A DNA stretch of 64,000 bases from UBA9926 sp018645765 (GTDB taxonomy: Bacteria; Pseudomonadota; Gammaproteobacteria; Pseudomonadales; Azotimanducaceae), in assembly GCA_949372755.1 (NCBI GenBank), contig CASIBO010000002.1, positions 62,001 to 126,000 of the forward strand. The letters run 5' to 3'. Shown here in pieces: positions 8,325-18,109 of this stretch. Under the pieces are notes generated by a model that ran no database searches, was not told where the DNA came from, and saw only the letters and a program-made list of their open reading frames with translations. The number at the start of each line of letters is the position of its first letter. The stretch's first letter is position 1. The translations under genes and the position numbers were made by a program.

Positions 8325-9734
8325 ATGGTTCCTCAAAGTGCTGTCAGCGAGTTTAGTGTGCATTTCCTAAATGCCAAGCCGCCAAGCTATACGCTTCTTC
8401 CCCGAGGCGTCATCCTGGCCTATGCCGTCCCGCGCATCGCCTTCGGCATTATGGGGACGTTGTTTGTGGTGTACTTCATGAAGTTCGCCACCGATGTCTT
8501 GCTAATCGCACCCGCCGTCATTGGCACGATCCTCGCCATCGGTCGCTTGTGGGACGGGATCACGGATCCCATTATCGGCTATTTATCAGACCGGACCCGC
8601 TCGCGCATCGGCCGGCGACGGCTCTGGTTATTTTGCGCGGCGGTACCGATGGCCTTGTCGCTCATTGGCATCTGGTCGCCGCCTGAATTTCTCAGCGGCA
8701 TCACGTTAATCATTTGGATGACAATCTGTTTGTTGCTCTATGAAACAGCGCAAACGGCTTTTTTTGTGCCCCACGGCGCCCTATCGATCGAGCTATCCCA
8801 GGATTATCACGAGCGCACCCGGTTGTATGGCCTAAGCCACATGATCGGTATCTTCGGCGTGGCGGCAGGGCTCTTATCACTTCACTTCATGCAACAGGCA
8901 GAAGACAAACGGCTTTTTGCCTTTCAGTTATCGATGTTTGCCGCCGCGGCCATTGCGCTACTGGTGATTTGGACCACCTACCTCCTGCCGGAACGCGCAG
9001 CCCATCAAGGTCGGGCGTTTAAAAACCCCTTTCAAACCTTTCTGGACATTCTGAGAAACCCGCACGCCAGACTGTTACTCATCGTCTATGGTATCGAAAC
9101 CTTTGGCGGCGCAACGCTTGGCATCCTTGCCGCCTACGCCGCCGAATACGTTGTGAAAATGGATTCGCTGGTGGTCATTTTGGTTGTTTATCAAATTCCA
9201 CAATTCCTGTTCGCCCCGCTTTGGATTCGTTTTTCAAAACGCACCGGCAAACGCAACCTGTGGATCATCGGGACCCTCATCTCAGCGGTATCCTATGGCA
9301 GCCTATTCTTTGCTGGCGCGGGGAACGACCTTTATGTTTACACCTGCTGCTTTTTTGCTGGTGTTGGCGCGGGCGCTGGGGCGGTACTGCCGCCCTCGAT
9401 TCAAGCCGACATTGTCGACTACGATGAATTCATGACCGGCGAACGCAAAGAAGGTGCTTATCTCGCGGTCTGGAATTTAGTCCGAAAAATCGCCAGTTCA
9501 ATCACCGCTTTTGTGATTGGTCTTGCGCTGCAATTCTCAGGATTTGAGCCCAATGTCGCGCAATCCGAGGCGACGCAAGACACGATCCGCTGGCTTTTGG
9601 CGCTCATGCCTTGCGCCTGCTATATTGTTGGCGCGCTGCTGCTCATGCGATTTTCTTTTAATGAGGATGAGCACCGCGCGGTGCGCGTAGTATTAGATGC
9701 GCGACAATCGCAGTCGGCCCTTAACGAGACTTAG
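8325..9734 (+). CDS. GPH-family (MelB-like) sugar:cation symporter, MFS
   Basis: A 469-residue, 12-segment membrane protein. Loop 2-3 holds RLWDGITDPIIGYLSDRT at ~79-96, followed by RIGRRRLW: the Asp-rich cation-site helix and the loop signature of glycoside-pentoside-hexuronide:cation symporters. Near the C-terminus there is QADIVDYDEF...GERKEGAY, also typical. It probably imports a glycoside or another organic solute with Na+ or H+. No strong ribosome site precedes the ATG. A second member of the family lies at 40102. The following aldo/keto reductase, 145 nt downstream, may be co-transcribed. Confidence 0.88.
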   Translation: MVPQSAVSEFSVHFLNAKPPSYTLLPRGVILAYAVPRIAFGIMGTLFVVYFMKFATDVLLIAPAVIGTILAIGRLWDGITDPIIGYLSDRTRSRIGRRRLWLFCAAVPMALSLIGIWSPPEFLSGITLIIWMTICLLLYETAQTAFFVPHGALSIELSQDYHERTRLYGLSHMIGIFGVAAGLLSLHFMQQAEDKRLFAFQLSMFAAAAIALLVIWTTYLLPERAAHQGRAFKNPFQTFLDILRNPHARLLLIVYGIETFGGATLGILAAYAAEYVVKMDSLVVILVVYQIPQFLFAPLWIRFSKRTGKRNLWIIGTLISAVSYGSLFFAGAGNDLYVYTCCFFAGVGAGAGAVLPPSIQADIVDYDEFMTGERKEGAYLAVWNLVRKIASSITAFVIGLALQFSGFEPNVAQSEATQDTIRWLLALMPCACYIVGALLLMRFSFNEDEHRAVRVVLDARQSQSALNET

Positions 9735-9750
9735 TTACTATTACGCCTTT

Positions 9751-9857
9751 TTGGCGCCAAGGCGATCAGGCCTGGCCTTTCTGGGACGCAAAGGGCTTTT
9801 ACCGACAGGGCGGTTTCGGTTTTACGAACGCGCAAGGCGCCAAATTAAACCTTGGCG
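9751..9857. repeat. Paired TTGGCG/CGCCAA dyads before the aldo/keto reductase
   Basis: TTGGCGCCAA at 9751-9760 is a perfect palindrome. A second dyad built from the same half-sites, CGCCAA-N8-TTGGCG, lies at 9838-9857, 22 nt before the start codon at 9880. The repeated half-site in opposite geometry suggests regulator binding or alternative RNA hairpins. Neither has a terminator-like T-tract. Confidence 0.35.
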
Positions 9858-9879
9858 TAAACTCAATATAAGGAAATCT

Positions 9880-10851
9880 ATGAATCAGCTTGGCGCACTA
9901 TGGCCTGTTAGCGACTATACCCTTGGCGGCGGCGGTATCGGTCAAGTTTGGGGATCAACCGATCGCGCCGAGGCCATTGCAACCGTGCAAGCGGCCGTCG
10001 ATCATGGAATAACCCTGCTGGACCTTGCGCCAATGTACGGTCGCGGTGAAGCAGAAAGTGTGGTCGGAGCGGCCTTTGATGGCAGTCTCCCCGACGGCAT
10101 CCGGGTGACCTCGAAGTGTTTACTCGCAACCGACACAAACGAGGCCATTGCAAATCGCTTAGAAAAATCCATTCTGCGCAGCTTAGGCAGCCTAAAGGCC
10201 GATCACATTGATCTGTTCTTTTTGCACTCCCAGATCATCTTAGATGATTACCAATTCCCTACGCCGCTGAACGAAACGCAAACACAATGGTCGGTCACTC
10301 AACAATGTTTTGATGAGGCGGTGAGGCCCGCCTTTGAAGCGCTGATCAAGCGCGGTCTGATTGGTGCCTGGGGCATCACCGGGACAGGTCATCCCGATGC
10401 CATCGAACAAATTTTAGCCAGCGATAAACCACCGCAAGCAGTGCAATTGATTAGCAATTTGTTGGACAGCCCAGGCGGCATCAAGCGCTATCCAGAAGCG
10501 GCTCGCCAGAGAGCCCTCATGGCGCAAGCTGCAGCAAACGGGATCGGCGTGATGGGTATTCGCGCGGTTCAAGCCGGCGCACTGTGCCTGGAATTTGATC
10601 GCCCTATTGCGATGGATCATCCAGAAATGCTGGATTACGAACGGGCCGCACCCTTCCGCGCGCTTTGCCAAAGCTGGGCCATGGATCCGGCGATCGTCGC
10701 GCATCGTTATGCCCTTGCCATGCGGGGGGTATCGACCGTTGTCCTCGGCGTTAAAAACCGACAAGAACTCATGGCCTGCCTCGATGGCGGCGGACCTTTA
10801 TCGATGGAACAGATCGCGTTGATCGATGCCCTTGGCTTACAAAGGCCTTAA
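9880..10851 (+). CDS. Aldo/keto reductase
   Basis: A 323-residue TIM-barrel oxidoreductase. The catalytic tetrad is visible: D48 and Y53 (LLDLAPMYGRGEAE), K79 (VTSKC) and H116 (FFLHSQ). NADPH-binding features near the C-terminus include VSTVVLGVKNRQEL. It should reduce aldehydes or ketones, or oxidise a sugar lactol (the galactose-dehydrogenase-like branch also has this layout). I chose the ATG at 9880 because AAGGAAA precedes it and the family's N-terminus begins there; the frame stays open further upstream into the transporter gene. It follows the GPH symporter, which may supply its substrate. Confidence 0.88.
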   Translation: MNQLGALWPVSDYTLGGGGIGQVWGSTDRAEAIATVQAAVDHGITLLDLAPMYGRGEAESVVGAAFDGSLPDGIRVTSKCLLATDTNEAIANRLEKSILRSLGSLKADHIDLFFLHSQIILDDYQFPTPLNETQTQWSVTQQCFDEAVRPAFEALIKRGLIGAWGITGTGHPDAIEQILASDKPPQAVQLISNLLDSPGGIKRYPEAARQRALMAQAAANGIGVMGIRAVQAGALCLEFDRPIAMDHPEMLDYERAAPFRALCQSWAMDPAIVAHRYALAMRGVSTVVLGVKNRQELMACLDGGGPLSMEQIALIDALGLQRP

Positions 10852-10861
10852 CGGCTCACGG

Positions 10862-10904
10862 TGCGGGCAGCATTCGTATTGCCTTTTTTGGCCGGATGCC
10901 CGCA
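10862..10904. repeat. Inverted repeat downstream of aldo/keto reductase
   Basis: TGCGGGCA and TGCCCGCA are perfect 8-bp arms separated by 27 nt, starting 10 nt after the stop codon. It could be a weak transcription-end structure, but there is no following T-run, so the role is uncertain. Confidence 0.35.
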
Positions 10905-10962
10905 TCGGTTGAGCTGACGGTTCTGTGCGGTGTAAACACCCTACTTTCAACCTTTTGGGCGT

Positions 10963-10968
10963 TATACT
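10963..10968 (+). promoter_or_regulatory. Possible -10 element upstream of M16 peptidase
   Basis: TATACT lies 42 nt before the ATG at 11010 and resembles a sigma-70 -10 box. No good -35 hexamer at standard spacing was found, so this is tentative. Confidence 0.3.
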
Positions 10969-11009
10969 ACCGTTTTATTTTCATGACCACCTGACGACTA
11001 GGATACGCT

Positions 11010-13802
11010 ATGACCCGCCTTGTTAACCTCGCCCAGATCGGGTGTTTTGTGCTCTTCAGCCTGACAATCATCTCAGGCTGCGCAAACAGCCCAGCACCTT
11101 TAACCGACACCATCGCGACCGATGTGGTTATCAAAAGTCCCAACGATCAAAGGGATTACGCCCACGTCACCCTCGACAACGGCATGCGCGTCCTGCTCAT
11201 ATCAGACCCTGACGCGGATAAGTCAGCGGCTGCGTTAGTCGCCTTTCGAGGTAGCTTTCACGATCCAGAGGATCGGCCCGGACTAGCGCACTTTTTAGAG
11301 CACATGTTGTTTATTGGGACCGAGAAATACCCTGAACCGGATGGCTATTTTGCGTTTGTTCAAAAACATGGCGGCGGCTCGAATGCGTATACCGCCCCTG
11401 ATCACACCAATTACTTTTTTGATATCCAGCCGGAGTATTTCGTCGAAGGCTTAGACCGCTTTGCACAATTTTTTATCTCGCCGTTACTCGACAAGACCTA
11501 TGTTGACCGAGAAAAAAATGCGGTGCACTCAGAGTACCAGATGCAAATCAAAGAAGATGGCTGGCGCGGTTTTATGGTTCAGAAGGTCGCCATGAATCCT
11601 GAACACCCCATGTCCAAATTCAACATCGGCACGCTTGATACGCTCGACGGCGATGCTTACAGCGCGTTGATCACTTTTTTTGAGGGCCATTATTCTGCCA
11701 ATCAGATGGGGGCTGTCATTTTACATAACGAGCCCATTGCAACGCTTAAGCCCTGGGTCACCGAACTCCTAGGCCAAGTGCCGAACAGAGATTTACCCAA
11801 CCTGGACCTAACGACCCCCTTAACCGCACCGGGACAATTGCCAGCAACCTTACGACATCAAACCCTAAAGTCAGATCGATCTGTCTCCTTTTCGTTCCCG
11901 ATTCCAGCCATTGACCCTTATTATCAAACAAAACCGACTGGTTATATCGGTTCTCTCATCGGGCATGAAGGACAAGGCAGCCTGCATCAATTGCTAACCC
12001 AAAAAGGCTGGATTACAGGCCTCGGCGCTGGCAGCGAAAATATCGATCAAGCCAATGCGATCTTTGACATCAGCGTACAACTCACCGAAGCCGGCATGGA
12101 TCAAGTACCCGCCATCACCGATCTTGTTTTCGACTACATTAATCTGTTGCGAGCCGAGAAAGCCCAAGCGTGGCTATATCGAGAGGAAGCAACCGTTGCG
12201 ACCTTGGGGTTTCGGTTTCGGGAGCAGATCCCTTCCATTGCCGCAGTCCAAAGCCTCGCCCCCAACCTCATGAAGTTTCCCGCAAAGGATCTTTTGGTTG
12301 CCCCTTATTTACTAGAAAACTTTGATGCTGAACTGATCGATAATTACTTAAGTTATCTGCGCCCAGACAATGTTCTGGTAACGGTTGCCGGACCTGAGGT
12401 TGAGGGTGACAAAACAGAGCGATGGTTTGATGTTGCCTACTCTTTGGACAATGGTATCGAGCGACGCGATGCCGAATCCGGCGCCCTGACGCTGCCGGCG
12501 CCAAACCCCTTTTTACCCGAAGATTTAACCTTAATTGAATCGGCTAGCAATGCACCTGAGGCGCTGCCTGACACTGGGCCAATGGCATTTTACCTTGCCG
12601 CTGACACTGAGTTTGGTGTGCCTCGGGCCATGCTCCACGTCAGTCTGAGACGACCCGATGGCCTGATCTCAGTTGCTGATAGTGTGCGCGCACGCTTATA
12701 CCGAAACTTAGTTGAAGATGATCTCAACGCCTTATCCTATCCCGCACTTCTGGCTGGCGTGAGTTATGGTATCTCGACACCAGACCGCGGCTTTCGGATC
12801 AGCCTTGGCGGCTACCAGGATAAACAAAGCGAACTTCTGCAGGTCGTCTTAGACCGATTAACCAGTCTGACCATTAACCCGGACCGGTTTCTTGTTTTAA
12901 AAACCGAACTCGAAAACAGTTTGCAGGACTCCTTTAAAAACAGACCCTTTCAGCAAGGCTTTGATCGCTTAAGACAAAACATTTTGTCCTCGAGCTGGCC
13001 CGCGACAGATCAATTGGCTGAATTGGCGACGGTTACGCCTGAAGATCTGAGTCTTTGGCGAGACGCTTATTTTGAGCAGGTTGGTGTTGAAGCGCTGGCG
13101 GTTGGCAACCTGGACAAGGCGGCCGCGCAGCGGATCCAAGCCCAATTGGCCAATAGCCTAGTGATTACACCAACCGCTGCCGCAGCGCCGACCGTGACCC
13201 AAATTGACGGACCAGTCACCGAGGTCATGGACATCGATCATAACGATGCTTCCCTTGTTTTTTATCTCCAGAACAAGGATGACACCTTACTCGAGACGGC
13301 TAAAAGCAATCTTTTAGGCCACATTATCGCGCCGGAATATTTCTCTTCTCTGCGCACAGAGCAACAACTGGGTTACGTGGTGTCCGCATTTAGTCCAGAA
13401 TTTGAGCAGCAGGGCGGCCTAGGCTTTGTTATTCAATCGCCTTCAGCGCCAGCTGCTGCGTTGCATCAAAAAACCCTTGAATTTCTTGCAGGCGAAGTCA
13501 CTCGGCTGGCTGATATGAGCGCTGAAGACTATGCACAGAATCAAGAAGGTTTGATCGCGCAGGTGCTCGAGAAAGATAAAAATCTAGGCGATCGCGCTTG
13601 GCGGTATTGGGCTGATCTAGATGAGGGTTACCAGAACTTTGATGGCAACCAACAATTGGCGGATACCATCTCAAGCATCGACCATGAAAGCTTAAAAACG
13701 TATCTCGATGACAAGCTTAAGAAAGCCAAAAACCAGTATTTACTGATCCTCAGTGAGGGGCGATTTAAAGATCCTGCTACAACATCGGACGAGGCCTCCT
13801 AG
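11010..13802 (+). CDS. Insulinase-family (M16) zinc metallopeptidase, lipoprotein
   Basis: A 930-residue protein of the protease III/pitrilysin type. The N-terminus has a hydrophobic signal ending in a lipobox ISGC (Cys24), so it is probably anchored to a membrane facing the periplasm. The inverted zinc motif HFLEH (H94, E97, H98) and the distal zinc Glu175 (NAVHSEYQ) are intact. The middle and C-terminal M16 domains follow, including the substrate-binding block RTEQQLGYVVSAF near ~790 typical of insulysin-like enzymes. It degrades peptides in a closed chamber. ATG preceded by AGGA. It is monocistronic: the next gene lies on the other strand. Confidence 0.92.
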   Translation: MTRLVNLAQIGCFVLFSLTIISGCANSPAPLTDTIATDVVIKSPNDQRDYAHVTLDNGMRVLLISDPDADKSAAALVAFRGSFHDPEDRPGLAHFLEHMLFIGTEKYPEPDGYFAFVQKHGGGSNAYTAPDHTNYFFDIQPEYFVEGLDRFAQFFISPLLDKTYVDREKNAVHSEYQMQIKEDGWRGFMVQKVAMNPEHPMSKFNIGTLDTLDGDAYSALITFFEGHYSANQMGAVILHNEPIATLKPWVTELLGQVPNRDLPNLDLTTPLTAPGQLPATLRHQTLKSDRSVSFSFPIPAIDPYYQTKPTGYIGSLIGHEGQGSLHQLLTQKGWITGLGAGSENIDQANAIFDISVQLTEAGMDQVPAITDLVFDYINLLRAEKAQAWLYREEATVATLGFRFREQIPSIAAVQSLAPNLMKFPAKDLLVAPYLLENFDAELIDNYLSYLRPDNVLVTVAGPEVEGDKTERWFDVAYSLDNGIERRDAESGALTLPAPNPFLPEDLTLIESASNAPEALPDTGPMAFYLAADTEFGVPRAMLHVSLRRPDGLISVADSVRARLYRNLVEDDLNALSYPALLAGVSYGISTPDRGFRISLGGYQDKQSELLQVVLDRLTSLTINPDRFLVLKTELENSLQDSFKNRPFQQGFDRLRQNILSSSWPATDQLAELATVTPEDLSLWRDAYFEQVGVEALAVGNLDKAAAQRIQAQLANSLVITPTAAAAPTVTQIDGPVTEVMDIDHNDASLVFYLQNKDDTLLETAKSNLLGHIIAPEYFSSLRTEQQLGYVVSAFSPEFEQQGGLGFVIQSPSAPAAALHQKTLEFLAGEVTRLADMSAEDYAQNQEGLIAQVLEKDKNLGDRAWRYWADLDEGYQNFDGNQQLADTISSIDHESLKTYLDDKLKKAKNQYLLILSEGRFKDPATTSDEAS

Positions 13803-14100
13803 ACAAGGCCTTCTAGACAAGGCTTCCTATACGCCATGATCACGGCAGCGAAATACATCGTTCGCTGCCGGCTAGTGCGGGCCAAAAACGCAAGCATCGC
13901 AACCCGCGGCTGCCTAGGACTTAACGGTGCCGCACGCAGTTCAGACCGGCGAAACGCACTATTAGCGTGCAGATTGCAGCCTTCAACCCGGCCTTAAAAT
14001 CGCGGCGCGCCCCAACAGGGCCAACCGCTGATTCAAGGCCAAACCATCGATTGAAGGCAAACGTTGCGAGATTACTTGAGCTGCATTAAGACCTAGCACA
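13803..14100. other. Intergenic region without identified gene
   Basis: A 298-bp gap between the converging M16 peptidase and medium-chain reductase genes. It opens with a short direct duplication (TAGACAAGGC twice, just after the stop codon). No gene, terminator hairpin with T-tract or RNA was recognised. Confidence 0.5.
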
Positions 14101-15093
14101 TCAAAGCTTTAACAGCTGTTTGCCAAAATTGGCGCCATCAAACACCCGTTTCAGGGTCGCCGGTATCTGCTCGAAACCAGACTGCACATCTTCCTTATAG
14201 AGCAGCTGGCCTTCTTGCAACCAGTCGGCTAAGCGGGCTCTAGCCGCTGGAAACTCACTCGCATAATCGGTCACCAAAAAGCCAGACATCGTTGAGCGCT
14301 GGAAAACCAAGTTAAAGTAATTTGCAGGCCCAGCAGGCAGAACGGCCTGCTCATAACGCGAGATACCACCACAAATTACCACCCGTGCATTGAGCGCAAT
14401 ACAGGCCAGTGCATCGTTCAAAATAGTGCCGCCAACATTGTCGAAAAACACATTCACGCCAGAAGGACAAGCCGCCCGAATTGCAGCTTTGACGCGGTCG
14501 TTCTTGTAGTCAATTGCCTCATCAAAACCCAACTCATTGACCAGCCAAGCGCATTTTTCTGCCCCGCCTGCAATACCCACCACACGACAGCCTGCAAGCT
14601 TCGCCAATTGACCAACGATCGACCCCGTGGCGCCAGCAGCTCCCGACACCAAAACCGTGTCACCCGGCATCGGTCGGCCGACTCGAAACAAACCAAAATA
14701 AGCGGTAAGGCCGGTGCCACCGAGGGGCCCCAAGTGCGCGGCCAAGGGCGCATCTCCCGTTATCACCTCCAGTTTCTGCGCCGCCATCACCGCATAGCGC
14801 TGCCAACCGAGACTGCCCATCACCTTTGCACCAATCGGAAATCGATCGACGTTGGACTCAACGACTTCTCCCACCCCTGTGGCATTCATCACCTGTCCAA
14901 ATTCCGTTTCCGCAGCATAGCCGACGTTTTCCATTTGGCCCTTCTGAGAAGGGTCAAAGCTCAGCATCTCAACTTTTACCAGCACCTCCCCTTCCGTCAG
15001 GGGCGGCAGTAACATGGTGTGCCGTTTAAAGTCCGACGTTTCCAAGGCCCGTCCTTTTGGACTACCGTTGATTAACCACTGATCATTTTCCAC
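14101..15093 (-). CDS. NADP-dependent medium-chain oxidoreductase (CurA/PTGR-like)
   Basis: About 330 residues of the zinc-independent MDR family that includes prostaglandin reductase/leukotriene B4 dehydrogenase and bacterial CurA/YncB. Visible are LLSFDPSQKG-like N-terminal features (MLSFDPSQKGQM), the nucleotide loop VSGAAGATGSIVGQLAKLAG in the middle, and the FFDNVGG strand. It probably reduces the alpha,beta double bond of enones or enals. Two in-frame GTG codons compete for the start. AAGGAG touches the first (15099) but sits 5 nt before the second (15093), which I prefer. It is the last gene of a minus-strand run starting with the ABC exporter. Confidence 0.85.
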   Translation of the reverse strand: MENDQWLINGSPKGRALETSDFKRHTMLLPPLTEGEVLVKVEMLSFDPSQKGQMENVGYAAETEFGQVMNATGVGEVVESNVDRFPIGAKVMGSLGWQRYAVMAAQKLEVITGDAPLAAHLGPLGGTGLTAYFGLFRVGRPMPGDTVLVSGAAGATGSIVGQLAKLAGCRVVGIAGGAEKCAWLVNELGFDEAIDYKNDRVKAAIRAACPSGVNVFFDNVGGTILNDALACIALNARVVICGGISRYEQAVLPAGPANYFNLVFQRSTMSGFLVTDYASEFPAARARLADWLQEGQLLYKEDVQSGFEQIPATLKRVFDGANFGKQLLKL

Positions 15094-15180
15094 ACGCACT
15101 CCTTCATAGTTTGATCATCGCGATTGTCTCACGACTTCGCTCAACCGCCAGCCCGCGCTAGCCGCAAAGCTCATTAGGTT

Positions 15181-16635
15181 CTACTGAATCATGTCACCGA
15201 TACGAATAATTTTTAACGTATTGGTGCCACCATGAACATTCACAAAATCACCTTTCGTCATAATCACCAAATCACCCGGCTCAAGGTCCGCAATCCTGCG
15301 CACGGCCTCAACCGCCAAGTGATTGATCATGGATGGCTTCATGGTCGACGCCGCAAAATAAACCGGAATGACGCCCTTATAAAGCGCTGTGATAGCGCTC
15401 GTCCCCGCTTGTTCCGCCAACGCAAAAATCGGCAAGGAAGATTGCATGCGCGACATCCAGCGCGGGGTTTTACCCGTTTCAGTTAAACAAATAACGGCTT
15501 TGATGCCAGACAATTGATTTGCGGCATACATCGCAGACAGGGCAACGGCTTGATCAATCTCGCCAAAAAGGGGCGTTGATTGATGCTGAGCGCGCTCAAG
15601 GGTTGGATGCTGCTCGGCGCCGACAATCACTCGGGCCATCGCTCGAACGGTTTCAACCGGGTAGCGGCCGACCGCCGTTTCGGCCGACAGCATGACAGCA
15701 TCGGTGCCATCCAAAACCGCATTGGCGACATCAAACACTTCTGCCCGGGTTGGGGTTGGCGCATCAATCATCGATTCCATCATTTGGGTTGCGGTAATGG
15801 TCACTTTGTTAGCAGAAATGGCGCGACTGATGAGCTCCTTCTGAACGGCAATCAGATTCTCATCCCCAATTTCAACCCCCAAATCGCCCCGTGCAACCAT
15901 AATCCCATCCGCTGCGGCAATGATTTCGGAAAGCCAAGGCGCGGCAATTGCCTCGGCACGCTCCATCTTGGCAATGATGTGGGCCTGACTGCCAGCGCTT
16001 GTTAAATGCTGACGCGCCAAGTGAACATCTTCAGCGGATTTGACGAAAGACACCGCGAGGTAATCCGTTCTCAGTTCAGCGGCAACGTTTAAGTCCGAAA
16101 AATCTTTTTCGGTGAGCGCCGGTGCGGACAAGCCCCCGCCAAACTTATTGACGCCTTTGAGACCTGAGATAATACCGCCACGCCGAACAAGGCAGACTGC
16201 GCATTGGTCATCAAGGCTTTGTACTTCAAGCTCAAGGCGACCATCATCGATGAGCAATCGATCTTTTGGCGCAAGGTCGGTGAGCACCCAAGCTTCTAAA
16301 TAGACCCCCGTGTTTGTTCCCGACATCGGGTCAATCAACGTTGATAACTCAAACCGATCACCCACCTGCAACTGCGGTTTTTGGTTATCTGCAAACTGTC
16401 CGATTCTGATTTTCGGCCCCTGCAAATCACACAGGATGGCAACCGGCTGGTCTAAACGTTGGCTGATCGCGCGCACATGCCCAGCTGTCACGACGTGATG
16501 TTCCGCAAGGCCGTGCGAGAAGTTCAGGCGAAACACATTCACGCCCGTTTGGATCAACGCCTCGATGGTATCAGGATCATCACTTGCAGGGCCTAGGGTT
16601 GCGACGATCTTCGTTCGACGCCATAAATCGCTCAC
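15181..16635 (-). CDS. pyk: Pyruvate kinase
   Basis: A 484-residue glycolytic enzyme converting phosphoenolpyruvate and ADP to pyruvate and ATP. It begins RRTKIVATLGPASDD and has GVNVFRLNFSHG (~31-42), the active-site block GIMVARGDLGVEIG (~245) with the catalytic region upstream (IIAKMERAEAI), and the TATQMMESM segment. The C-terminal domain ends in a complete regulatory fold. GTG start with GGGAG 7 nt upstream. The length is normal. It lies downstream of the sulfotransferase on the same strand, 60 nt away. With gluconokinase at 38162, it is one of few central-carbon genes in the window. Confidence 0.97.
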   Translation of the reverse strand: MSDLWRRTKIVATLGPASDDPDTIEALIQTGVNVFRLNFSHGLAEHHVVTAGHVRAISQRLDQPVAILCDLQGPKIRIGQFADNQKPQLQVGDRFELSTLIDPMSGTNTGVYLEAWVLTDLAPKDRLLIDDGRLELEVQSLDDQCAVCLVRRGGIISGLKGVNKFGGGLSAPALTEKDFSDLNVAAELRTDYLAVSFVKSAEDVHLARQHLTSAGSQAHIIAKMERAEAIAAPWLSEIIAAADGIMVARGDLGVEIGDENLIAVQKELISRAISANKVTITATQMMESMIDAPTPTRAEVFDVANAVLDGTDAVMLSAETAVGRYPVETVRAMARVIVGAEQHPTLERAQHQSTPLFGEIDQAVALSAMYAANQLSGIKAVICLTETGKTPRWMSRMQSSLPIFALAEQAGTSAITALYKGVIPVYFAASTMKPSMINHLAVEAVRRIADLEPGDLVIMTKGDFVNVHGGTNTLKIIRIGDMIQ

Positions 16636-16695
16636 AGATTAACTCCCTTTACGGACGCGCTATTGCCGCTGCTTGTTGCCAGCAATTTTCCAAAG

Positions 16696-18081
16696 TCAGG
16701 AACTTTGATGTGGATCATTGAACAGCCAAACTTTCGCCTGATGTTTCAGCGCCGCGATCTGCGGCAAGGCTGCTAACAGCTCTGACTTATAGCGCAAGCC
16801 ACTACCCACGGATGCGATCGAAATCGGATTGCGTACCTGCGCAGCACTTGGGGTCATCACGGCCCGCTCAGAGAGGTGCGGCGTAAAACACAAGGGCTCG
16901 GGCGTGAGCTCACAGTAGCGCAGTAAATTTCCAATTTCCGCCTCTGGCGAGGTGACCAACGCCTCATAGTCGAGGTGATAAATCTGACCTGGAAAGAGGG
17001 CTTCCCAGTGTTTCATCAGGGTCAAATACCCTTGCCAATAAAAAACGATCCCTGGCATGCTGTAACTGTACTCGTGCCCCTGGGCGAAAAACTGTTTGAA
17101 TACCGAGACGGCATTGTCCAATGGATCTCGTACGACATTCACAATCTTCGCTTTTGGGAAGAGCCTTTTTATCAATCCTATGTGCAGAAAATTATTCGGA
17201 TTCTTGTCAATAAAAATGGGCAGATTCATCGGCCTAAAAACGGCGCTCAATCGAAGATAACGCTCGACCAGATCCTCGACCGCGGGCTCCTGAAGCCGTC
17301 TAATACGCGTCGCATAACCCCCGTCTTGCTCGAGTTTACGGGCAAAGTCACCCATCAACATCAGCTCATCGGTGGCTTCAACCTGAGAATGTGCACTTAA
17401 AATTTGTTCGACCAAAGTCGATCCAGAACGGGGCATCCCAACGATAAAAATCGGCTCGGACGACGCCTTCGAAGGCGCCCAAGAGACGCTGTGAACGAAA
17501 TCGATTAGGGTTTTAATCAGACTTTGATATCGATCCCCTGGGAACGGTCGAATTTGCGCGATGCCTTGATTCGCGATTTCAAATGCCCTAAAAGCCTGCT
17601 GATGCGCGCCAGTTTGTGCCCAGTGATCCCCCAAAGCAAATTGCGCGAGGCTTTGATGCCCTAGACTCAGACCATTGCTTTGGCTCAGCGCCTCGATTTT
17701 TTGAACTTCTTGATTGGAAAAGCTGTAGCCTTTGAGATTGGCAAGGCTCCAAAGCCCTGTCACAGCAGCCTTCTCTATTGGGTCCTGAGCAACCACCTGG
17801 TAGGCCGCAATGGCGAGCGCAAGATCTCCTTTAGCCTTATAAGCATGCCCTAAATTCAGCTGAAGCCGCGCGTTGTCGCCAAAGCGCTCTCGGCACGCCG
17901 AATAGGTTTCCACCGCGCTGTCGACGGCTCCCACTTTAAGTTGAACTTGGCCAAGCGCTTCATACAGGGCGGCCGCGTTGTCGCCCGATGATTGCTGAAT
18001 TTCCTCAGTGAGCGCTTGGATACGGCTAGCATAATCCGGACTGGCGTCTGTTTGATCAACCTCTGAATCAATCGAGATCAT
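16696..18081 (-). CDS. TPR-domain sulfotransferase
   Basis: A 461-residue protein with two halves. Residues ~15-200 are helical TPR-like repeats (ALYEALGQVQLKVGAVDSAV; NLGHAYKAKGDLALAI). Residues ~208-455 form a PAPS-dependent sulfotransferase domain, with the 5'-phosphosulfate loop IFIVGMPRSGSTLVEQ at ~211-226 and the 3'-phosphate strand VNVVRDPLDNAVS near ~318. It should transfer sulfate from PAPS to a carbohydrate, lipid or protein. It starts 28 nt after the ABC exporter gene, so the two are probably co-transcribed; a sulfated product could be the exported cargo (inference). No PAPS synthesis gene is present in the window. Confidence 0.88.
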   Translation of the reverse strand: MISIDSEVDQTDASPDYASRIQALTEEIQQSSGDNAAALYEALGQVQLKVGAVDSAVETYSACRERFGDNARLQLNLGHAYKAKGDLALAIAAYQVVAQDPIEKAAVTGLWSLANLKGYSFSNQEVQKIEALSQSNGLSLGHQSLAQFALGDHWAQTGAHQQAFRAFEIANQGIAQIRPFPGDRYQSLIKTLIDFVHSVSWAPSKASSEPIFIVGMPRSGSTLVEQILSAHSQVEATDELMLMGDFARKLEQDGGYATRIRRLQEPAVEDLVERYLRLSAVFRPMNLPIFIDKNPNNFLHIGLIKRLFPKAKIVNVVRDPLDNAVSVFKQFFAQGHEYSYSMPGIVFYWQGYLTLMKHWEALFPGQIYHLDYEALVTSPEAEIGNLLRYCELTPEPLCFTPHLSERAVMTPSAAQVRNPISIASVGSGLRYKSELLAALPQIAALKHQAKVWLFNDPHQSS

Positions 18082-18109
18082 TAGGTCTTAGCGTCCTCAA
18101 TTCAGCGGC

